DNA from: Legionella wadsworthii DSM 21896 = ATCC 33877
GTDB lineage: Bacteria; Pseudomonadota; Gammaproteobacteria; Legionellales; Legionellaceae
Reading direction: 5' to 3'
Length of the DNA: 64,000 bases
Assembly: GCF_000701265.1 (NCBI RefSeq)
Contig: NZ_JNIA01000025.1
Location: forward strand, 1 to 64,000
Part shown: piece by piece, positions 8,694 through 18,019 of the stretch
Layout of the letters: every line of letters starts with the position of its first letter
Position numbering within the stretch: position 1 is the first letter of the stretch
Notes under the pieces: model-generated
Database searches by the model: none
The model's input: only the letters and a program-made list of their open reading frames with translations
Told to the model about the DNA's origin: nothing
Program-made: the position numbers and the translations under genes

Positions 8694-11186
8694 TTATGAA
8701 GAAACATCCTCAGGCATTTTTTTTGATTTCACCTCTCTCTCCCCCTGCATAAAAGGTGATTTAATCTCATCAGTGATGGATTGAAAGGTTTGCTTTTTCA
8801 TAGAGTCAAAAGAAAATTCATCCACTAAAATTGCATCCCATCGGGCAGCTTCGGTAGCAAGTAGTGCATCCATTTCTTCCTGTGATAGCTCATTCTTCGA
8901 AATTTTTTCAGTTAACTTATCCTTGAGTCGGCCGAATTTAACACGTTTCAGATCACCAAATTTTTGAGTCAGCTTGTCCGTTTGGATGATTTGTTGTAAT
9001 GCGTTTTCTACCCTATCTATAGGCTGTTTGGAGTCCCCGCTGAGATACACCATATTTTTTAGGCGATCACGATATTGATTATTTTGAGTCATCAAACGAG
9101 CTAATCTCTGCTCCAGTTTGTCGGAAGGATAACGCATCGTTTGTCCCAGAGGGAATGCAAAAATACGCGCAAAAATGCCCAAAAAGCGATTTGGAAAGTT
9201 GTAACACAAGGAGATCATCGCTTTTTGCGCATGATAAAAGCAATAAGAAACGGCCCAGCGAGCATGTAACATATCATCTGGATTTTCATTATTTAATTGT
9301 ACATTGCGTAAAACAGCCATCGCCATGTAAAGGTAGGACATTCCATCAGCAAGTCTAGCGGATAATCGCTCTTTGCGTTTTAGATCACCCCCTAAAACGA
9401 TCAAAGATAAGTCGGCCAACCAGGCGTAAGCGTGGCTTAATCGTGCCAATCGCTTGTAATCCCATTTCATTTTTTGTTTCGGTGCGATAATAAATATTCC
9501 GCCAGTCCAACCAGAACATATCGCTTTCGCAAAATTCTGCAGGAAGTATTGGATGTGTTTCCAGATAATTTCTCTAAAAGCCGGTTTATCCTGATTGGAA
9601 ATTGCATAAAATTCATCGCGTATATAGGGATGGCATGCCATGGAACCTTGACCAAAAATCAACAGATTTCGTGACATCACATTTGCTCCCTCCACGGTAA
9701 TAGATATAGGGACTCCGTTATAAAAATTGGTTAAATAATTACGTGGACCGACCACTACAGCGCGGCCTGCATGAACATCCATAGAAGAATTAACTACGAT
9801 TCTTGCCAGCTCCGTATTAAAATATTTAGTGATCGCTGAAGCTACTGATGGTTTTTTATGTTCATTCACGGCAGCTACAGTTAATAGCCGATTTGAAGTG
9901 ATCAAATAATTTAAACCAGCGATTTCAGCAAGCTTTTCTTCAACTCCTTCGAACTGCCCGATTTCCACATTAAATTGGCAACGTACCCGTGCAAATGCAC
10001 TGGTAGCTAAATAACAAGAAGAAGAGGAACCAGCTCCCAGAGCAGGTAAAGAAATGGAACGACCAATAGACAAACACTCCACCAGCATTTTCCAGCCAGT
10101 ACCTATGCGTCTCTGTCCTCCTATCACGGTTGTTATAGGGACAAAAATATCTTTACCACGAATTGTTCCATTCATAAAAGGTTGATCAGAAGGCAAATGA
10201 CGATTGCCGATTTCCAAATTCTCTGTGTCCCTGGGAATCAATACGCAAGTGATCCCCTCTGTTCCTTCGCCCTGCAATAAGCCCTCTGGATCTTTTACGT
10301 TCACCGCAAGACCGATTAATGTCGCTACAGGGGCTAAAGTTATCCAGCGCTTGTCTAAAGTGATGTTTAATCCAAGCACCATTTTATTGTCTATTTTTTT
10401 CTTCACTACGATTGCCGTAGATTGAATCGATGTGGCATCACTTCCAGCCCCTGGCTCAGTTAAAGCAAAACAGGGAATATCGATACCTTTTGCGAGACGC
10501 GGTAAGTAATAATTTTTTTGCTCTTCGGTTCCATAATAATTAATCAATTCTGCAGGGCCTAAAGAATTGGGAACCATTACCGTAACCGCAGCGACTCCAG
10601 ATCGGCTCGAAATTTTCATCACAATCTCGGAATGAGCGCGCGCTGAAAATCCCTTTCCGCCATATTCTTTAGGAATAACAAGGCCGAAGAAACCATTCTC
10701 TTTAATATACTTCCATACCTTTTCAGGTAAATCGCGTGCCTGGCTAATTTCCCATTCATCAATGATGCTACACAAGGTATGGGTTTCATTATTGAGAAAT
10801 AATTGTTCTTCTTGCGTCAGCTCGGTATATACATGAGACAATCTGTCCCAATCAGGTGTTCCAGTGAAGATATCTTGTTCTAACCAGGTGTCACCCGCAT
10901 TGAGCGCTTCTTCTTCTGTTTTTGATAATTTAGGAATCGATTTACTGGCTTTATTGTAAAGCCGGTCGGCAATAAAAGCACGCAATGGTTCCAGGTAGAC
11001 AACAAGTAGCGCCACAATAATTACAAACCAAAGTATAAACCCGATGGTCCAAGGCAAACCAATAGCAAAAGTGGCAACTATTAGATATAAAACACTCCCC
11101 AATTCCCATACTAATGGATTCATTGCTCTATAGAGTACGATTAGGGTAAAGATTAGGTAAATTAAAAAGAACAGAATGGACATCAT
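8694..11186 (-). CDS. fadE: Acyl-CoA dehydrogenase FadE
   Basis: First step of fatty-acid beta-oxidation: FAD-dependent conversion of acyl-CoA to trans-2-enoyl-CoA. The 830 aa have the FadE layout: two N-terminal membrane segments (about 1-25 and 35-70), an acyl-CoA dehydrogenase core (about 110-560) and a long helical C-terminal extension. Core landmarks are GLVIPKEYGGKGFSARAHSE and CFALTEPGAGSDATS. The start codons ATG ATG at 11186 follow an AAGGGAAGG Shine-Dalgarno. It is divergent from the gene at 11259. The extreme C-terminus is lysine- and glutamate-rich. Confidence 0.95.
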   Translation of the reverse strand: MMSILFFLIYLIFTLIVLYRAMNPLVWELGSVLYLIVATFAIGLPWTIGFILWFVIIVALLVVYLEPLRAFIADRLYNKASKSIPKLSKTEEEALNAGDTWLEQDIFTGTPDWDRLSHVYTELTQEEQLFLNNETHTLCSIIDEWEISQARDLPEKVWKYIKENGFFGLVIPKEYGGKGFSARAHSEIVMKISSRSGVAAVTVMVPNSLGPAELINYYGTEEQKNYYLPRLAKGIDIPCFALTEPGAGSDATSIQSTAIVVKKKIDNKMVLGLNITLDKRWITLAPVATLIGLAVNVKDPEGLLQGEGTEGITCVLIPRDTENLEIGNRHLPSDQPFMNGTIRGKDIFVPITTVIGGQRRIGTGWKMLVECLSIGRSISLPALGAGSSSSCYLATSAFARVRCQFNVEIGQFEGVEEKLAEIAGLNYLITSNRLLTVAAVNEHKKPSVASAITKYFNTELARIVVNSSMDVHAGRAVVVGPRNYLTNFYNGVPISITVEGANVMSRNLLIFGQGSMACHPYIRDEFYAISNQDKPAFREIIWKHIQYFLQNFAKAICSGWTGGIFIIAPKQKMKWDYKRLARLSHAYAWLADLSLIVLGGDLKRKERLSARLADGMSYLYMAMAVLRNVQLNNENPDDMLHARWAVSYCFYHAQKAMISLCYNFPNRFLGIFARIFAFPLGQTMRYPSDKLEQRLARLMTQNNQYRDRLKNMVYLSGDSKQPIDRVENALQQIIQTDKLTQKFGDLKRVKFGRLKDKLTEKISKNELSQEEMDALLATEAARWDAILVDEFSFDSMKKQTFQSITDEIKSPFMQGEREVKSKKMPEDVSS

Positions 11187-11258
11187 ATCAATACCTTCCC
11201 TTGCTTTGGATAATAAAGGTGTAGTATATACTCTTTATTTTGAGAGTAGCAATTGAGA

Positions 11259-11864
11259 ATGAACCAACGATTGGTTTGGAATTTCGAATTCACAACAAAT
11301 GGAAATGCTTCTCTGACGGATTTTGTGGATGTAAAAGACGAACATTTAAAATGGGAAATTCGTTATTTTTGGCCAGAGAATAAAACTATTGTTTTAAACA
11401 ATATTGATATGGCCTTACTTGAATTAGGAAATTATAAGCACAAAATTAGAGAAGACTATTATTATTTAATCGCTGCTCAAAATTACAATATAAAAAAACG
11501 TAGAGATCAATTACTTTACAAACCATTGCTAAAGCAGACAAAACAAGCGGTAGCTTATGGACCAAAAATAGCTCTCGGCGGTCATGACAACTCAGGACTT
11601 CCAGATTTAAAAGAAATCAGAGAGCATGTCGAAAAAGAAGGAAAAGAAATTTACGTAAAAAAAGAAGCCTTCATTTATAAATTACCAACCATTCCAAAAG
11701 CTAAAATTGAACTCTCACGTCTTGAAGTACACCACAAGATTTACTTTAGTGTTTGCATCGAAGGAAAATCCCTAACTCTGGTCAAGAAGATTTCTAAGCT
11801 CTTGCTGGACGAGCCCGTTTCCTGCGATTATGTAACTTTCCTGAAAAATATAACTAAATTATGA
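11259..11864 (+). CDS. Hypothetical protein, possibly CYTH-like, first gene of the ppk group
   Basis: A 201-aa basic cytosolic protein with no signal. Alternating charged strands (KWEIRYFW; YNIKKRRDQLLYKPLL; AKIELSRLEV followed by YFSVCIEG) recall the beta-tunnel strands of CYTH/triphosphate-tunnel proteins. The canonical ExExK motif is not clear, so this is inference only. Its stop overlaps the next gene by 4 bases, and that gene lies 25 bases before ppk. A polyphosphate or triphosphate-linked role would fit the context. The ATG at 11259 was preferred to an upstream TTG at 11253. Confidence 0.8.
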   Translation: MNQRLVWNFEFTTNGNASLTDFVDVKDEHLKWEIRYFWPENKTIVLNNIDMALLELGNYKHKIREDYYYLIAAQNYNIKKRRDQLLYKPLLKQTKQAVAYGPKIALGGHDNSGLPDLKEIREHVEKEGKEIYVKKEAFIYKLPTIPKAKIELSRLEVHHKIYFSVCIEGKSLTLVKKISKLLLDEPVSCDYVTFLKNITKL

Positions 11865-12394
11865 TGAACACCTTTTTTGCGATTATTTTAAGCTTTGGAA
11901 AAATAGGCCTGATATCACTAGGTGGCGGTAATTCCATGTTGAAATTACTGGAATATGAGGCTGTTGATTACCGGCATTGGATTAATCAGGAAGAATTCGT
12001 GGCAATGGTAGGTTCCAGTTTTATTTTTCCAGGATTAACTGGTGTGAAATTATCAGCGCTCATAGGGTATAAGGCTGCTGGAGTAACTGGGTTAATTCTT
12101 GCAGTTCTTAGTCTTAATTTACCGGGATTGTTCATGGCTTTGTTAGGGTATAAGTGGTTGACCAGCCATAGTGGGCCAGGAATTCGGAAAATAATGGTCG
12201 GGGTACAATATGGCGCATTGGCTTTACTTGCTGCGGCGAGTTACTCAGTTGCACAAGGCGTTGTGGGCATGTATTTTTCAATTCCAATAGCGGTATGCTG
12301 TTTTATATTTTTCCTTGCTTTGGTTTTTTGGAATTTATCGCCTTTTTATGGTTTTTTAGGGTTTATCGTGGTTTGTTTTTTTCTGGTTCGATAA
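11861..12394 (+). CDS. Chromate transporter family membrane protein (single CHR domain)
   Basis: A 177-aa integral membrane protein of about 5-6 segments. GKIGLISLGGGNSML at about 12-26 and SSFIFPGLTGVKLSALIGYKAAG at about 48-70 match the chromate transporter N-terminal motif, including the glycine triplet and the Pro-Gly pair. It is half the length of ChrA, as in short CHR proteins. Those usually act as pairs of separate genes, but no second copy is visible here. The substrate is unknown. It overlaps the upstream gene (ATGA) and precedes ppk by 25 bases. Confidence 0.8.
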   Translation: MMNTFFAIILSFGKIGLISLGGGNSMLKLLEYEAVDYRHWINQEEFVAMVGSSFIFPGLTGVKLSALIGYKAAGVTGLILAVLSLNLPGLFMALLGYKWLTSHSGPGIRKIMVGVQYGALALLAAASYSVAQGVVGMYFSIPIAVCCFIFFLALVFWNLSPFYGFLGFIVVCFFLVR

Positions 12395-12419
12395 GGCCTT
12401 AAAGCTGGCCATTCGGTAG

Positions 12420-14555
12420 ATGGAATCAGTCCCTGAAAATTTTTCAGGCGTGTTAATTAGAAATATGGAGATCCCCTTGGAAACGGTATTGGATAATCCA
12501 GAATATTATATCAATCGAGAATTTTCGATTATTGCATTTAATCAGAGAGTTCTTATGTTAGCGAATGATGAGCGTGTCCCTTTGCTGGAAAGAATGCGTT
12601 TTCTTAGCATTTGCAGCAGTAACCTCGATGAATTTTTTGAAATAAGGGTAGCTGGTCTTAAAGAGAAGATTGCCATGTCCCCAGGCAAATTAACCATTGA
12701 TGGTTTACGTCCTGATGAAGTTTTTAGTCTTATCAGTCAAAAAACGCATAAACTCATTGATCAACTTTACTCAATATTTAATAAGCAGCTTTTGCCTGCT
12801 TTGGCAAAAGAAAATATTTTCTTCCTAGACAGGGATCAGTGGACTGATGACATTCATTTGTGGGCAAAACATTATTTTAAACATGAAATTCAGCCGGTAA
12901 TCAGTCCCATTGCTCTTGACTTGGCACACCCATTACCGCAACTTATTAATAAGAGTCTTAATTTTATTATTTCATTAAGCGGTAAAGATGCCTTTGATCG
13001 AAAAATTAATTATGCTGTAGTCCATGCACCCCGATCGATTCCAAGAGTCATCCATTTACCTTCTGAATTATGTGGTGACGCACATTATTTTGTACACCTC
13101 TCCTCGATTATTACCACCCATGTAAATAGTTTGTTTCCAGGAATGGAGATAAGCGGCTGCTATTCTTTCAGACTCACACGTAATAGTGATTTATTTTTGC
13201 GAGAAGAGGAAATTGACGATTTAGCTAAAGCCGTACAAAGAGAGATTTTCTCAAGGCATTATGGCCATGTTGTGCGTCTTGAAATTGAGAAAAACTGTCC
13301 AGAAAACATAGTTGATTTTTTATTACAAAAATATCATCTTCGCCATGAAGATACTTATTATTGTGATGGACCTGTTAACATTCAACGCAATTTAACTGCC
13401 ATAAATAGCATTGATCGGCCTGACTTGAATTACCCGGTATTTACAGCCCAGTATCCTATATTTTCGAAATCAGAGCGTAATTTATTCAATGTCATTGATG
13501 AACAAGACATCCTCCTACATCATCCCTATCAAAGTTTTGATGTAGTCATTGATTTTGTAAGGCAAGCAGCAAGTGATCCGAATGTCCTGGCAATTAGCCA
13601 GACTTTATATCGAACGCGCTCACAATCCGTGATGGTTGATGCTTTGGTTGATGCGGCTCATTCAGGCAAGGAAGTTACCGCGGTCATTGAATTAAGGGCG
13701 CGATTCGATGAAGAATCCAATTTGAAATTGGCCAATCGCTTACACGCGGCAGGAATTCTAGTGCTTTATGGAGTGGTTGGTTATAAAACCCATGCCAAAA
13801 TGACTCTGGTGGTTCGCCGCGCACACGGGAAACTTAAGCGGTATGTTCATTTAAGTACAGGAAACTATCATGAGTATACGGCAAAACGATATACAGACTT
13901 AGGTTTGTTAACTTGTGAAGCGACCATTACCTCGGATATTCAAATTATTTTTCAACAATTAACCGGTTTAGGTAAAGTGGTCAAACTAAAAGCGCTCAGT
14001 CACTCGCCCTTTACTTTACAAAAAACCTTACTGCATTACATTGAATTATGCACAGCAGCGGCATTGAAAAAAGAAGATACCGAAATACTGCTTAAAGCTA
14101 ATGGTTTAGCAGATAAAACAATAATCCAAGCCCTATATAGGGCATCACAAGCTGGAGTTAAAATTAATTTATTGATTCGGGGGGTCTGCTGCCTTAAACC
14201 AGGAATACCCGGGATCTCGGATAACATACGGGTACTTTCTTATATTGGGCGGTTCTTGGAACATCATCGTGTATTCTATTTCCGTATTCGTGAAGAAGAG
14301 TATTATTTTTGTTCGAGTGCCGATTTAATGGAAAGAAATTTGTATCACCGTATTGAAATCATGTTTCCTATACTTGATGAAAACTGTAAAAAGCGGATCA
14401 AACAAGAAATTATCAAGCTTTATCTAAAAGACAACTGCAATACTTGGGAGATGCAAAGTGATGGCAACTATAAACCAGTAACCCAGGGAAATACTTGTGC
14501 CCAGGAAAAACTAATAAAGATTTATCAAGATGAGGAGCAGCGTATTGATTATTAA
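12420..14555 (+). CDS. ppk: Polyphosphate kinase 1
   Basis: Reversible polymerisation of ATP gamma-phosphate into polyphosphate at the membrane. The 711 aa match PPK1. NREFSIIAFNQRVL (about 33-46) and SSNLDEFFEIRVAGLKEKI (about 63-81) are the N-terminal signature. YKTHAKMTLVVRR (about 458-470) contains the autophosphorylated histidine, and the second conserved histidine is in FLEHHRVFYFRI (about 615-626). The start at 12420 has a weak ribosome site. An in-frame ATG at 12465 would remove only a non-conserved N-terminus. It is probably co-transcribed with the two upstream genes. Confidence 0.96.
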   Translation: MESVPENFSGVLIRNMEIPLETVLDNPEYYINREFSIIAFNQRVLMLANDERVPLLERMRFLSICSSNLDEFFEIRVAGLKEKIAMSPGKLTIDGLRPDEVFSLISQKTHKLIDQLYSIFNKQLLPALAKENIFFLDRDQWTDDIHLWAKHYFKHEIQPVISPIALDLAHPLPQLINKSLNFIISLSGKDAFDRKINYAVVHAPRSIPRVIHLPSELCGDAHYFVHLSSIITTHVNSLFPGMEISGCYSFRLTRNSDLFLREEEIDDLAKAVQREIFSRHYGHVVRLEIEKNCPENIVDFLLQKYHLRHEDTYYCDGPVNIQRNLTAINSIDRPDLNYPVFTAQYPIFSKSERNLFNVIDEQDILLHHPYQSFDVVIDFVRQAASDPNVLAISQTLYRTRSQSVMVDALVDAAHSGKEVTAVIELRARFDEESNLKLANRLHAAGILVLYGVVGYKTHAKMTLVVRRAHGKLKRYVHLSTGNYHEYTAKRYTDLGLLTCEATITSDIQIIFQQLTGLGKVVKLKALSHSPFTLQKTLLHYIELCTAAALKKEDTEILLKANGLADKTIIQALYRASQAGVKINLLIRGVCCLKPGIPGISDNIRVLSYIGRFLEHHRVFYFRIREEEYYFCSSADLMERNLYHRIEIMFPILDENCKKRIKQEIIKLYLKDNCNTWEMQSDGNYKPVTQGNTCAQEKLIKIYQDEEQRIDY

Positions 14556-14577
14556 CAGTCTTTATCGCTCTATTTGA

Positions 14578-15489
14578 TCAAATCTTTAATGAGCGATAAC
14601 ACGTTAATTGAGCATTTTGACCCAGTTGTAGATGGCTTTCCGTACCCAAAGGAATTGGAAAATTGATGTAACCATGGCCTATTCCCTTAATTCTTAGTAC
14701 TGGAACCTGAATGCTGTCTGCAAATCGCTGTAGCACAGGATCTATTAGAGAAGTCCCATTGGGTTCAGTACCTTCTAAAAAATCACCTAAAAGGATTGCT
14801 GCTGCGTGGGCCAAAAGATTCGCTTGACTTAAATGCTCCAGCATGCGATCCACGCGGTATCCTCGCTCACCAATTTCCTCGAGTAAAATAATTTTATTTC
14901 GACTTTCTATTTGCCAACATGTGCCAATTCCCGCCTGTATCAATGCTAAGTTACCGCCTGTAATTGCAGATTTTATTAAGCCTTCTGCTTTAGCTGACTT
15001 ATTCAGAGGAATTAAATCTGTATATTGAACGGGTTTGTTATCAAATAAAAGCGCCTTTACAGCTGAAATGGACTCATGAGAAAATTTATCAGGTGCAGCA
15101 GCACCATGAATTGTAGGCCATCCCCAGTGCTTCTGAAAATAGAGATGCAAACAAGTAATATCACTAAGACCGATAAAAATTTTATTCTCTTTGGGTCGAT
15201 GCATGTTCATCAATCTTGGAATGAGGCGTGTCGCGCCATATCCACCACGTACACAAATGACTGCTTTTGATTGTGGATTAAGCAAGGCATTTTTTAGATG
15301 CTGAAAACGCATCTCATCCGTGTTCGCACAGAGTAAATCCTTACTAAAAATATCTTCTTGAACAATACAATTTAATCCCCAGGATTCCAATAAATCCTTC
15401 AATCCATATAATTGACTGTCTGTACTTCGAGATGAGGGCGCAATGATTTCTATAAAATCTCCAGCACATAATAAAGGTAATTTATTCAT
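14578..15489 (-). CDS. ldcA: L,D-carboxypeptidase (S66 family)
   Basis: Cytosolic murein tetrapeptide carboxypeptidase that removes the terminal D-Ala during peptidoglycan recycling. The 303 aa show RGGYGATRLIPRL, the nucleophile motif IGLSDITCL (about 111-119), the glutamate in EEIGERGYRVDRML (about 204-217) and the histidine in GIGHGYINFPIPLG (about 272-285). Together they form the Ser-Glu-His triad of the family. It is convergent with ppk with only 22 bases between them. The function links with amgK-murU about 7 kb away. Confidence 0.93.
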   Translation of the reverse strand: MNKLPLLCAGDFIEIIAPSSRSTDSQLYGLKDLLESWGLNCIVQEDIFSKDLLCANTDEMRFQHLKNALLNPQSKAVICVRGGYGATRLIPRLMNMHRPKENKIFIGLSDITCLHLYFQKHWGWPTIHGAAAPDKFSHESISAVKALLFDNKPVQYTDLIPLNKSAKAEGLIKSAITGGNLALIQAGIGTCWQIESRNKIILLEEIGERGYRVDRMLEHLSQANLLAHAAAILLGDFLEGTEPNGTSLIDPVLQRFADSIQVPVLRIKGIGHGYINFPIPLGTESHLQLGQNAQLTCYRSLKI

Positions 15490-15552
15490 TCTTTATTCTC
15501 TTTTTAGGATATAAAAGCATCTTATTGGTGAGTAAGCCAAACCCTTCCCTAT

Positions 15553-16536
15553 TTAAATTAATAAGGTTTTGCTCAATTTTCCAGGTTCTTCACATGCGAG
15601 ACGAGGTAATAAATAACCCGGTAATATTTTTTGTAATTGTCCATAAATGGTTTTGATTCGGTTTAAAGACAAATCAAAATGAGCCGCGCCTTTTACTTTA
15701 TCCAAGCAATGTAAATAATAAGGTAACACGCCATAGGCAAATAACTGCTGACTTAAATTGGCTAATATTTGCGGATCGTCATTGATGCCGGCCAATAATA
15801 CTGACTGATTCAATAAATGACATCCTGTCTGCTTTAAATTATTTACAGCTTCTTGTACTGATTCATCCAGCTCTTGGGCATGGTTACAATGCAATACGAC
15901 TACTTTATTCAAGCGTGTGTTTTTTAAAATTCCAAGAATGCCATCATCTATTCGCTCAGGAAAAACCACAGGAATTCGGGTATGGATACGCAACGTGTGA
16001 AGGTGCGGAATTTCTTCCAATTGGTTTATTAAATCAGCAAACACCACATTGGATGCCATCAAAGGATCTCCACCACTTAAAATCACCTCAGTGATTTGCT
16101 GATCTTTCCTGAGATAGTTGCAAATTGTTTTAAATCCATTACGCCCAGAATTATTGTCGTGGTAAGGGAAGTGCCTGCGGAAACAAAAACGACAGTTTAC
16201 CGCACAGACTCCTGTTAAAGTTACTAAAACTCGGCCATGGTATTTATGAATCAACCCTGGAACGGGATTGTTACTTCGTTCATCCAAAGGATCCTGGCTA
16301 TATTCTTCTCTTTCATCTAATTCCAGGCCCGTAGCCAACACTTGAAGTAAAAGAGGATCATTAGGGTTTCTTTTTTGCATCCGCTTGGCAAAACCTAAAG
16401 GGATACGGCTTGGAAATTGCTTTTCTGCATTTCCATTCCCTACTGACAAGGGTAACTCCAGAAAGTTCAATAATTCCCTAACAGAAGTAAAACCTTGCGC
16501 CAAATTTTTTTGCCAACTTAAAGACGTATCTCGCAT
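15553..16536 (-). CDS. epmB: EF-P (R)-beta-lysylation enzyme EpmB (lysine 2,3-aminomutase family)
   Basis: Radical-SAM, PLP-dependent aminomutase that makes (R)-beta-lysine for attachment to EF-P by EpmA. The 327 aa contain the radical SAM cluster motif CAVNCRFC at about 111-118, followed by FRRHFPYHDN, then ILSGGDPLMA (about 150-159). PYYLHCLDKVKGAAHF near the C-terminus is typical of KamA-type enzymes. The short length and the position divergent from efp (72 bases apart) point to EpmB, not catabolic lysine 2,3-aminomutase. epmA itself is not in the window. Confidence 0.92.
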   Translation of the reverse strand: MRDTSLSWQKNLAQGFTSVRELLNFLELPLSVGNGNAEKQFPSRIPLGFAKRMQKRNPNDPLLLQVLATGLELDEREEYSQDPLDERSNNPVPGLIHKYHGRVLVTLTGVCAVNCRFCFRRHFPYHDNNSGRNGFKTICNYLRKDQQITEVILSGGDPLMASNVVFADLINQLEEIPHLHTLRIHTRIPVVFPERIDDGILGILKNTRLNKVVVLHCNHAQELDESVQEAVNNLKQTGCHLLNQSVLLAGINDDPQILANLSQQLFAYGVLPYYLHCLDKVKGAAHFDLSLNRIKTIYGQLQKILPGYLLPRLACEEPGKLSKTLLI

Positions 16537-16607
16537 TAATTACACAGACTTGATAAACTGTACGAACTTTAACTAAAACCCAGAAAAATCTCAACTGTGG
16601 AGCACTA

Positions 16608-17177
16608 ATGGCAATTTATAGTACTAATGAATTTAAAAATGGTTTGAAGGTAATGGTTGATGACGCCCCCTGTACTATTCTTGATTGTGAATTTGTTAAA
16701 CCAGGAAAAGGACAAGCATTTACCCGAATTAAAATTCGTAATTTAAAAACAGGCCGTGTGGTAGAGCGAACATTCAAATCCAATGAATCTTTACCCTCAG
16801 CGGATGTTGTTGATATGGAAATGCAGTATCTTTATAACGACGGGGAACAATGGCATTTTATGGTTCAAGATAATTTTGAACAATATGCAATTAGCCAAGA
16901 AGTTCTTGCTGATGCAGCACAATGGTTAAAAGAACAAGACATATGCATCGTGACCCTGTGGAATAATGAACCCATTCAAGTCACCCCCCCGAATTTTGTC
17001 ATTTTAGCGATTACTGAAACTGACCCAGGATTAAAAGGGGATACCTCTGGAGGCGGCGGCAAACCTGCGACTTTAGAAACAGGGGCTGTTGTTCGTGTTC
17101 CATTATTTGTACAAACTGGGGAATTAATTAAAGTAGATACACGTAAAGGAGAGTATGTAGCTCGCGCTAAAGAATAA
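16608..17177 (+). CDS. efp: Elongation factor P
   Basis: Relieves ribosome stalling at polyproline. The 189 aa are full length, with three OB/KOW-like domains. The modified lysine is K34 in VKPGKGQAF, the form that takes beta-lysine, consistent with epmB next door. The C-terminal domain has [19 protein letters not shown] and the ending [16 protein letters not shown]. The downstream hairpin at 17239-17267 probably ends the transcript. Confidence 0.98.
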   Translation: MAIYSTNEFKNGLKVMVDDAPCTILDCEFVKPGKGQAFTRIKIRNLKTGRVVERTFKSNESLPSADVVDMEMQYLYNDGEQWHFMVQDNFEQYAISQEVLADAAQWLKEQDICIVTLWNNEPIQVTPPNFVILAITETDPGLKGDTSGGGGKPATLETGAVVRVPLFVQTGELIKVDTRKGEYVARAKE

Positions 17178-17238
17178 GAGAAATCTATGGAATAGAAAAA
17201 ACAGGTGGATAATCATTCCATTGTCGGTACAAATGATT

Positions 17239-17267
17239 AGATCCTCATGGATTTACCACGAGGATCT
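17239..17267. terminator. Hairpin between convergent efp and lipoprotein gene
   Basis: AGATCCTC (17239-17246) pairs with GAGGATCT (17260-17267), and an inner TGG/CCA extends the stem. It lies between convergent genes and could end both. No long T run follows on either strand. Confidence 0.5.
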
Positions 17268-17302
17268 TACGCAAAAAGGGCTTAGGATTCCAAGCGCTTC
17301 GA

Positions 17303-17617
17303 TTAATAAACTTGATAAGTATTATACATACCCCAATAACCTACATCTCCTAAATCATTATAACCATAATAATACGCATCAGAATCATTATAATAATCTA
17401 TATCCCAATAGGGGCTGGTATGGTAGCTGGCAGTATAAACATAATCTGGACTACTGTATGCAGGAGTATAATAGTAAGTCTTGGTGACGGCTGGGGCAGC
17501 AGCATAAGTGGTCGTATAGGCAGTGGTACTGGGAGTATAATATACTCGTTCCGTAGCACAGCCAGTGACTAAAAGTATGGTGCCCAAACCCATTAAACCC
17601 AATGTTAATCTGTTCAT
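17303..17617 (-). CDS. Small tyrosine-rich lipoprotein
   Basis: The ATG at 17617, with an AGGG ribosome site, gives a 104-aa protein. It has a lipoprotein signal (LGTILLVTGC, cysteine at residue 20) and a mature part of about 85 residues with 22 tyrosines plus many Thr, Ala, Ser and Asp. A longer frame starting at 17728 would run into the neighbouring gene and lose the signal, so it was rejected. No domain is recognised. The composition suggests an extended surface or envelope protein. It follows the Trp/His-rich exported protein on the same strand. Confidence 0.85.
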   Translation of the reverse strand: MNRLTLGLMGLGTILLVTGCATERVYYTPSTTAYTTTYAAAPAVTKTYYYTPAYSSPDYVYTASYHTSPYWDIDYYNDSDAYYYGYNDLGDVGYWGMYNTYQVY

Positions 17618-17658
17618 AATAATATCCCTATTTCTTGACATGAATAAGTGCTGAAAGA

Positions 17659-17919
17659 TTAGTAGCGGTGCCAATGACGCCAATGATGCCATCGATTCCA
17701 ATGGTTCCGGTGGTGCCAACGATGCCAACGGTTATAATGGTTATGATGCCAACGATGCCAATAAGCATAATTGGTTGTTTTTGAAATATTTTTATTCACT
17801 GCTGAAGAATCGGTTCTAACAGTAGGATTCTCAACACCTGGGGGTGGCGCCGAAAACGCTGGTAACCCAGTCAGTAAAAATGGGATACTTAAAACCACAG
17901 AAATAATTAGTTTCTTCAT
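17659..17919 (-). CDS. Small exported protein with a His/Trp/Arg-rich repeat tail
   Basis: An 86-aa protein with a clear signal peptide (cleavage near LPAFSA, about residue 23), a short linker, and a 36-residue C-terminal tail. The tail is made almost only of His (12), Trp (8), Arg (7), Asn and Tyr in RWHH/HW-like steps. The matching DNA is a degenerate repeat. A strong AGGAGG ribosome site and a promoter at 17963-17991 support expression. The histidines suggest metal or heme binding, which is inference. Similar HW-rich tails are easily missed by gene callers. Confidence 0.85.
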   Translation of the reverse strand: MKKLIISVVLSIPFLLTGLPAFSAPPPGVENPTVRTDSSAVNKNISKTTNYAYWHRWHHNHYNRWHRWHHRNHWNRWHHWRHWHRY

Positions 17920-17962
17920 AATAGCCTCCTGGCTCTTATTGCAATCTAATCACTGTAGGTTA

Positions 17963-17991
17963 AGTATACTACATGCTCAATTTTTAATCAA
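17963..17991 (-). promoter_or_regulatory. Sigma-70 type promoter for the His/Trp-rich gene
   Basis: On the minus strand there is TTGATT (17986-17991), a 17-base spacer and TATACT (17963-17968), about 45 bases upstream of the ATG at 17919. Confidence 0.6.
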
Positions 17992-18019
17992 AATGATTAA
18001 TTTTAATTTTGGAAGGGGT

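Noticed and set aside
17221..17487. Asn/Tyr/His-rich frame on the plus strand
   Set aside because: It is the antisense of the tyrosine-rich lipoprotein gene, which has a lipobox and a ribosome site.
17686..17760. Repetitive DNA (CCAATGATGCC-like) that looks like a microsatellite or a CRISPR-like pattern
   Set aside because: The repeats are irregular and are explained by the His/Trp/Arg codons of the exported protein; there are no spacers.
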